Positions 34,977 to 45,362 of a stretch of DNA of 64,000 nucleotides are shown in pieces. Positions within the stretch are counted from its first letter, which is position 1. Every line of letters starts with the position of its first letter. The notes beneath the pieces were generated by a model. That model did not search any database. It worked only from the letters and a program-made list of their open reading frames with translations, and was not told the origin of the DNA. Both the position numbers and the translations under genes were made by a program. This DNA comes from Sphingomonas sp. Leaf32 (lineage in GTDB: Bacteria; Pseudomonadota; Alphaproteobacteria; Sphingomonadales; Sphingomonadaceae), in the NCBI RefSeq assembly GCF_001421765.1, contig NZ_LMLA01000012.1, positions 223 through 64,222 on the forward strand. The letters run 5' to 3'.

Positions 34977-37741
34977 CAGAATTGGGTTCCTACGTTGAAA
35001 GTGATGAGTTTCTTGTCGTCGCCCGGCTGGCTCAGCAATGCCTTGGCAAGGTCGATGCGCAGCGGCCCGAACGGCGAATTCCAATTGACGCCGATACCGA
35101 TCGACAGGCGCGGGCGCGCGGAGTCGCCTAGGAACTGTTCGAGGAACGGCTGGGTCGTCGACGTGGCGATGGTGTTGGTTTCGCCACCGGCACAGGTGCC
35201 GCCGATGGTCGCCGAATACCCGACCGAACACGTCGTCTGGCGGAACGCGGATGCGCCGGAGGCGTCGGTGAACTGGTTGTTGTAGACCTGCTGGCCGTTG
35301 ACCGTCGTATTGGTCGTGAACGGCAACAGTGACGGCGACCCGTCCTTGTTGAACTGCAACGTGCCATCGGCGTTCTTCGCCTGCTGGAACTGCACCGTCG
35401 GCAGCGGACGAGTGACGCCGAACAACGCACCGGCCTGGATGAAGATCGACGGACGCAGGCCCAGTTCGGCGATGCCCGATCCCAATGGCGGCTCAAGCTC
35501 GAGCTTACCGAGATAATAGGCCTTGCCGCCCAGCGGATCGTTCAGCACCTGATCGCGCGCGGTAACCAGCGCCTGATCGCTGCCGGCGACCGAACCGCTA
35601 TATTGCTGCCGCTGGATGCGCGGGCCGACGCCGCGGATGTCGAAGCCGCGGAACTGCGGCTCGCCCAGATAGAAACGATCGACGATGCGGACCGGATCGA
35701 TTCCATTGCCGGAGCTCTTCTGCAGCGCGTGGATGTAACCACCCTCGACGCCGGCCGACAGGACGAAGCCGCCCACATTCCAGTATTTGTCGAAATCGCC
35801 GCGCACGCGGGCATAGCGCACGTCGCCGCCCAAGCCGGCGAAATCGACGCCGGTCACCAGCCGCTGGCCACGCGACGGACGCAGCCGGTTGTTAAGGTTG
35901 TCGAAGATCAGGTTTGCGCCGACGATGCTTGACAGACGGTTGCCGATCGAATCGCACAGATAGCGTCCGGCCTTGATTGGGTCGCAGACGCCGTTGGTGA
36001 AATACGTGTTCTCATCCAGCCCGACATTGTCCTGGCTCAGCTGATAGCGGCCCGACAGCGTCCAGAACTCGGTCAGCGGCACGCTCGCGACGATCTGCCC
36101 GCCGGTCGACACCTGCGAATAGAGCGAGTTGCGACCGGTACCGAGGAAGTTGAACGAGTTGAAATCGCGACGGAAGATCGTCCCGCCCAATGCCACGTTC
36201 TTGTCGAACAGATACGGTTCGGTGAAGCCCAGCTCGACCGACTTCTGGTAGGTCGAATAATTGACCGACGCCTGCAGGTCCTGCCCCTTGCCCCGGAAGT
36301 TGCGCTGGCGGATCGACGCCTGGATGATGAAGCGTTCGAGGCTGGAGAAACCGGCCGACAGCGTCAGTTCGCCGGTCGACTTTTCCTCGACGTTCGCGGC
36401 CAGGACGATGCGGTCCGGCGACGATCCTTCCTTGCGCTCGATCTCGAACTTTTCCTGGAAATAGCCGAGCGAGTTGATGCGATCCTGCGACCGCTTGATG
36501 AGGAACGCGTTGAACGCATCCCCTTCGGCCACGCGGAATTCGCGGCGGATCACGCGGTCCTGCGTCTGCGTGTTGCCGGTGATGTCGATCTTTTCGACAT
36601 AGGTCCGGTTCGCTTCCGCCAGGAAGAAGGTGATGCCCATCGTCAGCTTTTCACGATCGGGCTGGAATTCGGGGCGGACGTCGGTGAACGCATAGCCGAA
36701 CAGGCCGGCATATTCGCTCAGCTGGTCGACCGAATCCTCGACCTGCTTGGCATTGTACCACTCGCCCTTCTTCATCGGCAGCGTCTTGGTCAGCGCCGCA
36801 TTGTCGAAGTCGCGGATCGCGCTTTCGACCGCCACGTCGCCGAACTTGTACCGCTTACCCTCTTCCACCACGTAGGTGATGATGAAGTCTTCCTTGTCCG
36901 GCGTCAGTTCCGCGATCGCCGAGATGACGCGGAAATCGGCATAGCCGTTCGTCAGGTAGAATTGGCGCAGCTTCTGCTGGTCGGCCGCCAGACGGTCCTG
37001 ATCGTAGCTCGTGGCCGAGCTGAAGATCCGCCAGGGACGCGACTCCTTGGTGTACATCTCGCCACGCAGTTCGCTGTCCTTGAACACCTCGTTGCCGAGG
37101 ATGTTGATCTGGCGGACCTTGGACTTCGGGCCTTCCTGGATTTCGAAGATCACGTCGACGCGGTTCTGGTCGAGCATGACCATCTTCGGTTCGACGTTCG
37201 CCGCGAACCGGCCCTGGCGGCGGTACAGCTCGACGATGCGCGCGACGTCGGCGCGGACGGCGGTGCGGGTGAAGATCTGCCGCGGGGCGAGCTTGATCTC
37301 CTTGGTGATCTTGTCGTCCTTCAGCCGCTTGTTGCCCTCCAGCACCACGCGGTTGATGATCGGGTTCTCGCGGACCCGGACGATGATGTCGCTGGTCTCC
37401 GCGCCCTCGATCTCGACATTGGCGAGCAGGTCGGACGCGTACAGGTCCTTGATCGCCTGATCGAGCGTTTCGGCGGTGTAGGGGATGCCGACGCGCAGCT
37501 TCGTATAGGACAGCACCGTGTCCGGCTCGATGCGCTGCGCCCCCTCGACCCGCAGCGAGCGGATGATACGGGTCGGCGCGACGGGCGCTGCCGGCACCTG
37601 CGCGGCGGGCTGGACTGCCGGAGCAGCGGCGGCCGGCCGCGTCTGAGCCGATGCCGCCGTGCCCGAGAGCATCGTGCTCGCGAGCAGCGCGACGCCGTGC
37701 GCGCCGTAAATCGAAAACTTGCTTGCCGTCACCAAACCCAC
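34976..37741 (-). CDS. bamA: Outer-membrane protein assembly factor BamA
   Basis: A 921-residue essential outer-membrane insertase. After a signal peptide (TAASAQ, about residue 33) and an Ala/Pro linker come five POTRA domains (about 60-430) and a 16-strand barrel with the lid motif VRGF-like sequence FRGFDIRG. It ends in Phe (FNVGTQF). It folds barrel proteins such as the two TonB receptors and TorF-like porins in this window. The length is greater than in E. coli because of extracellular loops (about 750-860). Confidence 0.95.
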   Translation of the reverse strand: MGLVTASKFSIYGAHGVALLASTMLSGTAASAQTRPAAAAPAVQPAAQVPAAPVAPTRIIRSLRVEGAQRIEPDTVLSYTKLRVGIPYTAETLDQAIKDLYASDLLANVEIEGAETSDIIVRVRENPIINRVVLEGNKRLKDDKITKEIKLAPRQIFTRTAVRADVARIVELYRRQGRFAANVEPKMVMLDQNRVDVIFEIQEGPKSKVRQINILGNEVFKDSELRGEMYTKESRPWRIFSSATSYDQDRLAADQQKLRQFYLTNGYADFRVISAIAELTPDKEDFIITYVVEEGKRYKFGDVAVESAIRDFDNAALTKTLPMKKGEWYNAKQVEDSVDQLSEYAGLFGYAFTDVRPEFQPDREKLTMGITFFLAEANRTYVEKIDITGNTQTQDRVIRREFRVAEGDAFNAFLIKRSQDRINSLGYFQEKFEIERKEGSSPDRIVLAANVEEKSTGELTLSAGFSSLERFIIQASIRQRNFRGKGQDLQASVNYSTYQKSVELGFTEPYLFDKNVALGGTIFRRDFNSFNFLGTGRNSLYSQVSTGGQIVASVPLTEFWTLSGRYQLSQDNVGLDENTYFTNGVCDPIKAGRYLCDSIGNRLSSIVGANLIFDNLNNRLRPSRGQRLVTGVDFAGLGGDVRYARVRGDFDKYWNVGGFVLSAGVEGGYIHALQKSSGNGIDPVRIVDRFYLGEPQFRGFDIRGVGPRIQRQQYSGSVAGSDQALVTARDQVLNDPLGGKAYYLGKLELEPPLGSGIAELGLRPSIFIQAGALFGVTRPLPTVQFQQAKNADGTLQFNKDGSPSLLPFTTNTTVNGQQVYNNQFTDASGASAFRQTTCSVGYSATIGGTCAGGETNTIATSTTQPFLEQFLGDSARPRLSIGIGVNWNSPFGPLRIDLAKALLSQPGDDKKLITFNVGTQF

Positions 37742-37793
37742 CCCAACCGGAGGAACTTTCCAAACAGGACGAATGCGCCCTGCCCTAACCGCG

Positions 37794-38927
37794 TCAGCCG
37801 ATCAAGCCGGCCAGCCCACGCCACACGCCGAACGCCCCCAGATCGTTCACCGTGACGAATATCATCAATGCCAGCAACAGCGCCAATCCGCCGCGGAACG
37901 CCCATTCCATCGTCTGCGGACGGACCGGCCCGCGTTTCACCGCTTCGATGGCGTAGAAGAACAGATGCCCGCCATCGAGCATCGGAACTGGCAACAAGTT
38001 GATGAATCCCAGATTAATGGACACGAACGCCACGAACGTCACCAACGCCGGCCAGCCGAGCGAGAGCTGTTCGCCCGACGTCTTGGCGATGCGCAGCGGC
38101 CCGCCCATTTCATCCATCGAACGCCTGCCGGTGATGATCTGCCACAGGCCGTCGACCGTCCCGCGCAGGATCGATCCGACCATCCGCGTGCCTTCGATCG
38201 GCGCCTGCCACAGCGGCAGCGGGGCATAGACCGGGTCGCCGCGTTCGATGCCGAAGCGGCCGATCTTCGCTTCGTTGCCGAAGCGGTCACGCTGCACCAC
38301 CGACCCGATCACGGCGTCGGTCGATCGCTCCACGCCGCCGCGCACATAGTCGACGCTGACCCGTTCACCCGGATGCAGTGCGGTGAAGAAGGACAGGTCG
38401 GAAAACGTCTCGATCGATCGCCCGTCGAGCGAAGCGATACGGTCGCCCGGCTGCAATCCGGCACGATCCGCCGCGCTGCCCTGCACCACGCCGCCGATCG
38501 TCGCCGGGGTCCGATCGACACCATATGCCGCCGCAAAGCCGCCGAGGATCAGCACGGCCAGCAACAGGTTCACCGCAGGTCCCGCCGCGACGATGATCGC
38601 GCGCTGCCATACCGGCTTCGCCTGAAACGTCCGTGCGCGCTCGTGCGCGGGCAGTTGTAGCCATTCAGCATCCGGCTGCGACGCCGGGTTCATGTCGCCG
38701 GCAAAGCGGACATAGCCGCCGAGCGGCAGCCATCCGAACTTCCACCGCGTACCATGCCGATCGGTAAAGCCCGCGATTTCCCGGCCGAACCCGACCGAGA
38801 ACGCATCGACCTTCACGCCGAACCAGCGTCCGGCGGCATAATGGCCAAGCTCGTGCAGGAAAACCAGCGGTCCCAGCACCAGCAGGAACGCGATGATCGT
38901 CATCGGCAGTCCGGGGGATTCGATCAA
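37794..38927 (-). CDS. rseP: RIP metalloprotease (site-2 protease)
   Basis: A 377-residue inner-membrane zinc protease. The active site is HELGH near the N-terminus, and the second motif NLLPVPMLDGGHL near residue 315; one PDZ domain (about 125-200) lies between. It cleaves anti-sigma factors or remnant signal peptides in the membrane. Its ATG overlaps the dxr stop (ATGA); an internal ATG at 38903 is an alternative start. Confidence 0.94.
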   Translation of the reverse strand: MIESPGLPMTIIAFLLVLGPLVFLHELGHYAAGRWFGVKVDAFSVGFGREIAGFTDRHGTRWKFGWLPLGGYVRFAGDMNPASQPDAEWLQLPAHERARTFQAKPVWQRAIIVAAGPAVNLLLAVLILGGFAAAYGVDRTPATIGGVVQGSAADRAGLQPGDRIASLDGRSIETFSDLSFFTALHPGERVSVDYVRGGVERSTDAVIGSVVQRDRFGNEAKIGRFGIERGDPVYAPLPLWQAPIEGTRMVGSILRGTVDGLWQIITGRRSMDEMGGPLRIAKTSGEQLSLGWPALVTFVAFVSINLGFINLLPVPMLDGGHLFFYAIEAVKRGPVRPQTMEWAFRGGLALLLALMIFVTVNDLGAFGVWRGLAGLIG

Positions 38928-40081
38928 GCGACGCTGTCCTTCACACGCTCGCCCGCCAATGCTCGTGCCTCCGTATCGATCGCCAGCACGGCGTCGATCG
39001 TCTGCGGCTTCGGCGGATCGAAGCGATCCAGAACATCCGAGACGATTGCGGCAATTTCGAGGAAGCCGATCCTGCGATCAAGAAACGCCGCGACGGCGAC
39101 CTCGTTCGCCGCGTTCAGGATCGCCGGACGCCCCCCGCCCGCCGACAGCGCCGCGCGGGCCAATGCCAGTGCCGGGAAGCGGATCATGTCGGGTGCCTCG
39201 AAATCCAGCCGCCCGATCCGCGCTAGGTCGAGCCGTTCGCACGGTGTCGCCATCCGGTCGGGCCATGCCAGCGCGTGCGCGATCGGCACGCGCATGTCGG
39301 GCGACCCCAGCTGCGCCAGGGTCGACCCGTCGACATATTCGACCATCGAATGGATCACCGACTGGCGGTGGACCAGCACGTCGAGTTGGTCGGGCGTCAC
39401 CGGGAACAGGTGATACGCCTCGATCAGTTCGAGGCCCTTGTTCATCATCGTCGCCGAATCGACAGAAATCTTCGCGCCCATCGACCAGTTGGGATGCGCC
39501 ACCGCCTGTTCGGGCGTGATGTCACGCATCTCCGCCAGCGATCGTTCACGGAACGGACCGCCGCTGGCGGTCAGGATGATCCGACGGATGCGATCGGGCG
39601 GACAATCGTCGAGGCACTGAAAGACCGCGTTATGTTCGCTGTCGACCGGGAGCAGCGTGGTGCCGGCTTGGCGAGCTGCCGCCATCATCACGTCGCCAGC
39701 CGAGACCAACGCCTCCTTGTTCGCCAGCGCCACCGCACCACCGCGCGCAAGTGCCGCCATGACCGGCTTCAACCCGGCCGTGCCGACGATCGCCGCCATG
39801 GTCCAGTCGACCGGACGCGCCGCCGCGTCGATCACCGCCTGCGTACCGCCCGCCGCCTCGATCCCCGAGCCGGCCAATGCCTCGCCCAGCGCGGGCAGGC
39901 ACGCTTCGTCGCCGACCACCGCCAGCGCCGCACCGACCCGCCGCGCCGCCGCCGCCAGCTTGCCGACGTCGCGATGTGCGGTCAGCGCCTCGACCTCAAA
40001 AGCGTCCGGCGTCCGTTCGATCAGGTCGAGCGTGGACGAGCCGACCGATCCGGTCGCGCCCAAAATGGTAACCCGCTTCAT
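38924..40081 (-). CDS. dxr: 1-deoxy-D-xylulose-5-phosphate reductoisomerase
   Basis: A 385-residue NADPH enzyme of the MEP isoprenoid pathway. It begins with the Rossmann motif VTILGATGSVG and carries the metal and substrate site motifs LPVDSEH and SGGPFRE. It supplies isoprenoids to the downstream product of uppS in the same gene string. It overlaps cdsA and rseP by ATGA on each side. Confidence 0.96.
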   Translation of the reverse strand: MKRVTILGATGSVGSSTLDLIERTPDAFEVEALTAHRDVGKLAAAARRVGAALAVVGDEACLPALGEALAGSGIEAAGGTQAVIDAAARPVDWTMAAIVGTAGLKPVMAALARGGAVALANKEALVSAGDVMMAAARQAGTTLLPVDSEHNAVFQCLDDCPPDRIRRIILTASGGPFRERSLAEMRDITPEQAVAHPNWSMGAKISVDSATMMNKGLELIEAYHLFPVTPDQLDVLVHRQSVIHSMVEYVDGSTLAQLGSPDMRVPIAHALAWPDRMATPCERLDLARIGRLDFEAPDMIRFPALALARAALSAGGGRPAILNAANEVAVAAFLDRRIGFLEIAAIVSDVLDRFDPPKPQTIDAVLAIDTEARALAGERVKDSVA

Positions 40082-40869
40082 ACCCAGTACAGCCCCGCCA
40101 ATACCATCAGCGCCGCGGCGGGCGCGACGGGAACCAGTCCGTCCAGTCGATCCAGCACGCCGCCATGGCCGGGCAGGACGTTGCCCGAATCCTTGACCCC
40201 GGCAGTGCGCTTCAACTGGCTTTCATAAAGGTCGCCGGCCTGCGCCAGCACGGCCAGCAACGGCGTCGCCAGCACGAGGTGCAGCGGCAGGCCGGCATAT
40301 TGCAGCACCCCCGCCAGCACCGACGCGGCAATGACGCCGCCGATCAACCCGGCCCAGGTCTTGTTCGGGCTGATCGTCGGCGCAAGCTTCGGCCCACCGA
40401 TCGACCGGCCCGCGAAATAGGCACCGATGTCGCACGCCCAGACCAGCGCCATCGCCCAGAAGGCAAGCAACAGCCCGTCCGCCTGCCCACGCAGGAACAC
40501 GACCGCCAGCGCCGGCGCCCCGCAATAAACGATGCCCCGTGCCAGCCCCGGCAGCCGTGTCGTAATAACGACGAAGAACGCCGCGCCCACGATCAGGCCC
40601 AGCGCCAGAAAGCTCGCCCCCGCCGCCAGCGGCGACAGGATGGCGAGCGGCACGGTCAGCGCGAACTGCGCCAGGCGCTTATGCTTACGCGACACTTTAT
40701 GCAGGTCGGCCCATTCGGCCATCATGAACAGCGTGCCGATCGCGACCAGCAGCCAGAACACGAAATCGCCCAGCCACAGCGCAGTCGCCGCGACCGCGAT
40801 CATCCCGATACTGGCCAGCGTGCGCGTCGCCAGATCGGACTTGCGCCGCGCTACCGGATCGGACGTCAC
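40078..40869 (-). CDS. cdsA: Phosphatidate cytidylyltransferase
   Basis: A 263-residue polytopic inner-membrane enzyme making CDP-diacylglycerol from phosphatidate and CTP. It has several hydrophobic helices and the signature region SPNKTWAGLIGG to DSGNVLPGHGGVLDRLD. Its product feeds pssA at 45325. The start is a GTG at 40869 overlapping the uppS stop (GTGA). Confidence 0.93.
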   Translation of the reverse strand: MTSDPVARRKSDLATRTLASIGMIAVAATALWLGDFVFWLLVAIGTLFMMAEWADLHKVSRKHKRLAQFALTVPLAILSPLAAGASFLALGLIVGAAFFVVITTRLPGLARGIVYCGAPALAVVFLRGQADGLLLAFWAMALVWACDIGAYFAGRSIGGPKLAPTISPNKTWAGLIGGVIAASVLAGVLQYAGLPLHLVLATPLLAVLAQAGDLYESQLKRTAGVKDSGNVLPGHGGVLDRLDGLVPVAPAAALMVLAGLYWV

Positions 40870-41630
40870 AGGCCCCCAAACCGACGCTGCCGCTTGCCAT
40901 AGGCGGCAATGGCCTGCGCCAGCGCGTCGCCGTCGAAATCGGGCCACAGCGTGTCGACGAACAGCAATTCGGCATAGGCCGCCTGCCACAGCAGGAAATT
41001 GGACAGGCGATGTTCGCCCGACGTGCGGATCATCAGGTCGAGCGGCGGCAGGCCATGGGTGTCGAGTTCGCAATCGATCGCCGCTTCGTCGATCGCCGAT
41101 ACCGGCATTCCCGCCGCGACCTTCTCGGCCAGCCGCCGCGTCGCCGCGACCAGCTCCGCCTGCGCACCATAGTTCAGCGCGATGGCAAGGATCGGGCCGG
41201 TATTGGTCGCGGTACGCGCGATCGCATCGTCGATCAGCTTCACCAGATCGGGCTTGAGCGCGCGGTAGTTCCCCAAAATGCGCAGCCGGACGCCTTCGCG
41301 CGTCAGCTCGTTGATCTCGTTCTTCAGGAAATGGCGCAGCAACCCCATTAGGTCGCCGATTTCCTCCTCCGGTCGACGCCAGTTCTCGGACGAGAAGGCG
41401 TAGAGCGTCAGCGCCTCGATCCCCTGTTCGCGCGCGGCCCGCGTGATGCGCCGCACCGCCTCCACGCCCTGCCGATGGCCGGCGACACGCGGCAGACGCC
41501 GGGCCTTCGCCCAACGGCCATTGCCGTCCATGATGATCGCCACATGACGGGGGATGGAGGAGGGGGAAGGCAAACCGGGTTCGGCGGCATCGGCCGACGA
41601 CACCGGAGCGCGCGCGGCGAACGACGTCAC
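40866..41630 (-). CDS. uppS: Undecaprenyl diphosphate synthase
   Basis: A 254-residue cis-prenyltransferase making the C55 lipid carrier for peptidoglycan and polysaccharides. The catalytic DGNGRWA, the SSENWRR motif and the C-terminal [16 protein letters not shown] are present. The start is a GTG at 41630 that overlaps the frr stop (GTGA). Residues before about 30 are a poorly conserved leader. Confidence 0.95.
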   Translation of the reverse strand: MTSFAARAPVSSADAAEPGLPSPSSIPRHVAIIMDGNGRWAKARRLPRVAGHRQGVEAVRRITRAAREQGIEALTLYAFSSENWRRPEEEIGDLMGLLRHFLKNEINELTREGVRLRILGNYRALKPDLVKLIDDAIARTATNTGPILAIALNYGAQAELVAATRRLAEKVAAGMPVSAIDEAAIDCELDTHGLPPLDLMIRTSGEHRLSNFLLWQAAYAELLFVDTLWPDFDGDALAQAIAAYGKRQRRFGGL

Positions 41631-42184
41631 TTGCCGAGGATTTCCTTCTCCTTGGCATCCGCCGAGGAATCGATGTCGGCGATCGTCGCGTCGGTCATCT
41701 TCTGCACTTCGGTTTCGAGCTTCTTGCGCTCGTCTTCCGAATAGACACCCTTCTTCTCGTCGGTCTTCAGGCTTTCCATGCCATCGCGACGCACGTTGCG
41801 CACCGCGATGCGTGCCGACTCCGCGTACTTGCCGGCCAGCTTCGCCAGTTCCTTGCGACGTTCCTCGGTCAGGTCCGGAATCGGCAGGCGCAGCGTCTGA
41901 CCATCGACAATCGGGTTGAGGCCGAGGCCCGCCGAACGGATCGCCTTGTCCGCCGGACCGACGTTCGACTTGTCCCACACCTGCACCGACAACATGCGCG
42001 GTTCGGGCGCGGAGACGGTCGCGACTTGGTTCAACGGCATGTGCGCGCCGTACACCTCGACCGTGACCGGATCGAGGAGCGACACCGATGCACGACCCGT
42101 GCGCAGGCCGCTCAGATCGCCCTTCAGCGATTCCACGGCACCGGCCATCCGGCGTTCCAGATCGGCCTTGTTATATGCGGCCAT
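41627..42184 (-). CDS. frr: Ribosome recycling factor
   Basis: A 185-residue protein of standard length that splits post-termination ribosomes with EF-G. Characteristic parts are [21 protein letters not shown] and the three-helix bundle end. It lies 18 bases after pyrH and is coupled to uppS. Confidence 0.96.
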   Translation of the reverse strand: MAAYNKADLERRMAGAVESLKGDLSGLRTGRASVSLLDPVTVEVYGAHMPLNQVATVSAPEPRMLSVQVWDKSNVGPADKAIRSAGLGLNPIVDGQTLRLPIPDLTEERRKELAKLAGKYAESARIAVRNVRRDGMESLKTDEKKGVYSEDERKKLETEVQKMTDATIADIDSSADAKEKEILGK

Positions 42185-42202
42185 AACCGACTTCCTTCTG
42201 AA

Positions 42203-42925
42203 TCAAGCGTTGTTCTGAACGATCGTCGACACACCTTCACCCGCCAGCACGGCGGCAAGGTTGCCTTCGTCACGGATGTTGAAGACGACGATCGGGATAT
42301 TGTTGTCACGGCACAGCGCCACGGCCGACGCGTCCATGACCTTCAGGTCGTCGGCCAGCACCCGGCCGAAGCCCAGCGTGTCATAACGCTTCGCGGTCGG
42401 CACCTTCTTGGGGTCCGCATCATACACGCCGTCGACGCTGGTGCCCTTGAACAGCGCCTCGCAGCCCATTTCGGCGGCGCGCAGCGCAGCGGTGGTATCA
42501 GTGGTGAAGAACGGGCTGCCGGTGCCGGCGGCGAAGATCACGACGCGGCCCTTCTCCATGTGCCGCACCGCGCGGCGACGGATATAGGGTTCGCATACCG
42601 ATGCCATCGGGATCGCCGACTGGACCCGGGTTTCGACGCCGATCTGCTCCAGCGCGTTCTGCATGGCGAGCGCGTTCATCACGGTCGCGAGCATACCCAT
42701 ATAGTCGGCGCTCGCGCGCTCGAAGCCCTGCGCGGCACCGGCGACGCCGCGGAAGATATTACCACCGCCGACCACGACGCAAACCTCATGCCCCTCGCCC
42801 CGCGCTGCCTTGATCTCCCGCGCGACACGGTCGCACATCGCGGGATCGATGCCGAACTGGCCGGAGCCCATCAGCACTTCGCCGGACAGTTTCAAAAGGA
42901 TACGGTTGAAGCGGGGACGGGTCAT
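42203..42925 (-). CDS. pyrH: UMP kinase
   Basis: A 240-residue amino-acid-kinase-fold enzyme phosphorylating UMP to UDP, with [15 protein letters not shown] and the aspartate-rich [11 protein letters not shown] region. A candidate promoter (TTGGCT, 17 bases, TAGGGT) precedes it after the tsf terminator, so it may begin its own transcript. It precedes frr as is usual. Confidence 0.96.
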   Translation of the reverse strand: MTRPRFNRILLKLSGEVLMGSGQFGIDPAMCDRVAREIKAARGEGHEVCVVVGGGNIFRGVAGAAQGFERASADYMGMLATVMNALAMQNALEQIGVETRVQSAIPMASVCEPYIRRRAVRHMEKGRVVIFAAGTGSPFFTTDTTAALRAAEMGCEALFKGTSVDGVYDADPKKVPTAKRYDTLGFGRVLADDLKVMDASAVALCRDNNIPIVVFNIRDEGNLAAVLAGEGVSTIVQNNA

Positions 42926-42961
42926 GGAACCTGCAAAGTTGGTCTATCGGAAGCGCGGCGG

Positions 42962-42990
42962 ACCCTAGCCGTGACCGCCTGCAAAGCCAA
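42962..42990 (-). promoter_or_regulatory. Candidate promoter of pyrH
   Basis: On the minus strand TTGGCT (42985-42990) and TAGGGT (42962-42967) are separated by 17 bases, between the tsf terminator and the pyrH start. Confidence 0.4.
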
Positions 42991-43024
42991 GCGGCCATTG
43001 GCCGATGCGACGGACCGGATACGA

Positions 43025-43061
43025 CAGGGGCCGCAAGCGCATGTCGCACTTGCGGCCCCTG
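43025..43061 (-). terminator. Hairpin terminator after tsf
   Basis: A perfect 13-bp GC-rich stem (43025-43037 with 43049-43061) lies 24 bases after the tsf stop. No U-run follows, so termination may need Rho or be partial, or the hairpin protects the 3' end. Confidence 0.55.
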
Positions 43062-43085
43062 CCGATGCCGGGTCGGCGGTAGACC

Positions 43086-44015
43086 TTACTTGGTCAGGCC
43101 GGCCGTGGCGGCGACTTCGGCGGCGAAGTCGCTCTCTTCCTTCTCGATGCCTTCGCCCAGCTGGAAGCGGACATAGTCCTTCAGCACGATGGTCGTGCCG
43201 GCATCCTTGGCCGCCTTCGCGACGACATCGGCGACCGGCGTCTTGCCGTCCATCACGATCGGCTGGCTCAGCAGCGCGTTTTCCTTGGCGAACTTCTTCA
43301 CCGAACCTTCGACCATCTTGGCGATGATATCGGCCGGCTTGCCCGAATCGGCGGCCTTTTCAGTCGCGATCTGCCGTTCACGCTCCAGAATGTCCTGGTC
43401 GAGACCGCTCTCGTCCAGCGCCAGCGGGAAGGCAGCGGCGATGTGCATCGCGATCTGCTTGCCCAGCGGTTCGAGAACATCGACACCGGCGTCCGATTCC
43501 AGCGCGACCAGCACGCCGATCTTGCCGAGGCCCGGGCCGGCCGAATTGTGGACGTACGGGATCACCGCGCCCTTGGCGACTTCGACGGCCTTCGCACGAC
43601 GCAACACCTGGTTTTCGCCGATGGTCGAGATGTTGGCGACCAGCGCGTCCTCCACGGTGCCGCCGTTCGGCATCGCCTGACCCTTCAGCGCCTCGACGTC
43701 ATCGCCCTTTTCCAGCGCGATCGCGACGACGTCGCGAACGAAGCTCTGGAACTGGTCGTTCTTGGCGACGAAGTCGGTCTGGCTGTTGACTTCGATGGCG
43801 ACGCCCTTGGTCCCGGCGACGGCAACGCCGACCAGACCTTCGGCCGCGGTACGGCTCGACTTCTTGGCGACGGCGGCAAGGCCCTTGGTCCGCAGCCAGT
43901 CGACGGCTGCTTCCATGTCACCGTTGTTTTCGGTCAGCGCCTTCTTGCAATCCATCATGCCGGCGCCCGAGCGCTCACGCAGTTCCTTGACGGCGGCGGC
44001 GGTAACTTCTGCCAT
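43086..44015 (-). CDS. tsf: Elongation factor Ts
   Basis: A 309-residue nucleotide exchange factor of EF-Tu. The N-terminal UBA-like helix set ([19 protein letters not shown]) and TDFVAKN motif are typical. It follows rpsB after 90 bases that contain a hairpin, as in most bacteria. Confidence 0.96.
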   Translation of the reverse strand: MAEVTAAAVKELRERSGAGMMDCKKALTENNGDMEAAVDWLRTKGLAAVAKKSSRTAAEGLVGVAVAGTKGVAIEVNSQTDFVAKNDQFQSFVRDVVAIALEKGDDVEALKGQAMPNGGTVEDALVANISTIGENQVLRRAKAVEVAKGAVIPYVHNSAGPGLGKIGVLVALESDAGVDVLEPLGKQIAMHIAAAFPLALDESGLDQDILERERQIATEKAADSGKPADIIAKMVEGSVKKFAKENALLSQPIVMDGKTPVADVVAKAAKDAGTTIVLKDYVRFQLGEGIEKEESDFAAEVAATAGLTK

Positions 44016-44046
44016 GGCTTGGCTCCTGATTTGTGTTCGATATGCT

Positions 44047-44087
44047 TGCGGGCGAGGCAGCGCGTGTTTCGCCCTGCCCCGCCCGCA
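44047..44087 (-). promoter_or_regulatory. Hairpin between rpsB and tsf
   Basis: An 8-bp stem (TGCGGGCG, 44047-44054, with CGCCCGCA, 44080-44087) with further inner pairing, without a U-run. It may attenuate or process the rpsB-tsf transcript. Confidence 0.45.
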
Positions 44088-44105
44088 CGTCAGTTCCGTG
44101 ACAGC

Positions 44106-44885
44106 TTACGCTTCGACAGCGGCTTCCGGCTCGGCGGTCAGCGCTTCCTCGGCGGGCGGCTCGTCCATCGCGCCCAGGTCGCGGCCCGAATGCGCCATCG
44201 CCTGCTGACCACCACGGGTCGCGGCGATCGCGATGGCTTCGCAATACAGGCGGATCGCACGGCTCGCGTCGTCGTTCGCGGGAACCGGGAAGGCGATGCC
44301 GTCCGGCGACACATTCGAATCGAGAATCGCGACGACCGGGATACCCAGCGTGTTGGCTTCCTTGATCGCCAGCTCTTCCTTGTTCGCGTCGATCACGAAC
44401 ATGATGTCGGGAATGCCGCCCAGATCGCGGATACCGCCGAGCGACAGCTCCAGCTTGTCCTTCTCGCGGGTCAGGTTCAGCACTTCCTTCTTGGTCAGGC
44501 CGTGCGTGTCGCCCGACAGCTGCTCTTCGAGCGCCTTCAGACGCTTGATCGAGTTGCTGATCGTCTTCCAGTTGGTGAGCATCCCGCCCAGCCAGCGGTG
44601 GTTGACGAAATGCTGGCCCGACTTGCGGGCGGCCTCGGCGATCGGCTCCTGCGCCTGGCGCTTGGTGCCGACGAACAGCACCTTGCCGCCCGACGCGACG
44701 GTCGACGACACGAACTCGAGCGCGCGCGCGAACAGCGGCACGGTCTGCGACAGGTCGAGGATGTGGACGCCGTTACGATCGCCAAAGATGTACGGCTTCA
44801 TCTTCGGGTTCCAGCGATGGGTCTGGTGGCCGAAGTGCGCGCCCGATTCGAGCAGCGCCTGCATGGTGACGACGGGTGCCGCCAT
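44106..44885 (-). CDS. rpsB: 30S ribosomal protein S2
   Basis: A 259-residue ribosomal protein ([33 protein letters not shown]). The acidic C-terminal tail is slightly longer than in E. coli. The ATG at 44885 follows GGAAGGAATT. It is the first gene of the translation and envelope string; a candidate promoter and a structured leader lie upstream. Confidence 0.96.
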   Translation of the reverse strand: MAAPVVTMQALLESGAHFGHQTHRWNPKMKPYIFGDRNGVHILDLSQTVPLFARALEFVSSTVASGGKVLFVGTKRQAQEPIAEAARKSGQHFVNHRWLGGMLTNWKTISNSIKRLKALEEQLSGDTHGLTKKEVLNLTREKDKLELSLGGIRDLGGIPDIMFVIDANKEELAIKEANTLGIPVVAILDSNVSPDGIAFPVPANDDASRAIRLYCEAIAIAATRGGQQAMAHSGRDLGAMDEPPAEEALTAEPEAAVEA

Positions 44886-44911
44886 AGGATAATTCCTTCC
44901 GGTTGATCCTC

Positions 44912-44968
44912 TGGGAAGCAGGAACCCTATCAGGCCAAAGGCCCGGGCACCGGTATGAGCGCTTCCCA
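44912..44968 (-). promoter_or_regulatory. Structured rpsB leader
   Basis: On the minus strand TGGGAAGC (44961-44968) can pair with GCTTCCCA (44912-44919), enclosing an inner GGCC hairpin. It lies 26 bases before the rpsB start, where S2 feedback sites occur in other bacteria. Function is inferred from position only. Confidence 0.4.
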
Positions 44969-44987
44969 TGTGGGGTTGAGGCGGCGG

Positions 44988-45016
44988 CCTTTAGCGTAAC
45001 GCAGCGTAACGATCAA
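44988..45016 (-). promoter_or_regulatory. Candidate rpsB promoter
   Basis: On the minus strand TTGATC (45011-45016) and TAAAGG (44988-44993) are separated by 17 bases, about 105 bases before the rpsB start. Confidence 0.4.
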
Positions 45017-45027
45017 GGCTTGACGTT

Positions 45028-45053
45028 GGAACGATATGAGAACATACAGGGTT
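45028..45053 (+). promoter_or_regulatory. Possible general-stress (EcfG-type) promoter
   Basis: GGAAC (45028-45032), 17 bases, then GGTT (45050-45053) approximates the alphaproteobacterial EcfG promoter (GGAAC-N16/17-CGTT). It lies 85 bases before the small membrane protein gene. The -10 is one base off consensus. Confidence 0.25.
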
Positions 45054-45137
45054 CAGACGAGGATCATGGAACAAGATACCGCACAACCTGTTGTGGGGGC
45101 TTGCGATTTCATGATCGCATGATCGGGGAGTTTCGAG

Positions 45138-45362
45138 ATGGCCCTGTTGGTTTCTGCGTTGTTCGCCTTTGGTTTCGTCGTTGCCGTCGCAACGATCGTC
45201 GCAACAATTCTGCCGGCTCAAGACCGCATCCTGCGCCTGTTGCGGCGTGGTCCGGAATGGACGATCGATCCACTCCCCCCGGTACATCTGACGTCGCGGC
45301 GCGGGGTGATCCGCCAGCGTGCAGCTACGGCCGCAGCGCAGCCGCTTCGCGCTGCCGCCTGA
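45138..45362 (+). CDS. Small membrane protein of unknown function
   Basis: A 74-residue product with one N-terminal transmembrane helix (ALLVSALFAFGFVVAVATIVATIL) and an Arg-rich cytoplasmic tail. A GGGGAG ribosome site lies about 8 bases before the ATG. It overlaps the end of pssA by 38 bases tail to tail. I do not recognise a family, but the ribosome site and helix support a real gene. Confidence 0.55.
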   Translation: MALLVSALFAFGFVVAVATIVATILPAQDRILRLLRRGPEWTIDPLPPVHLTSRRGVIRQRAATAAAQPLRAAA

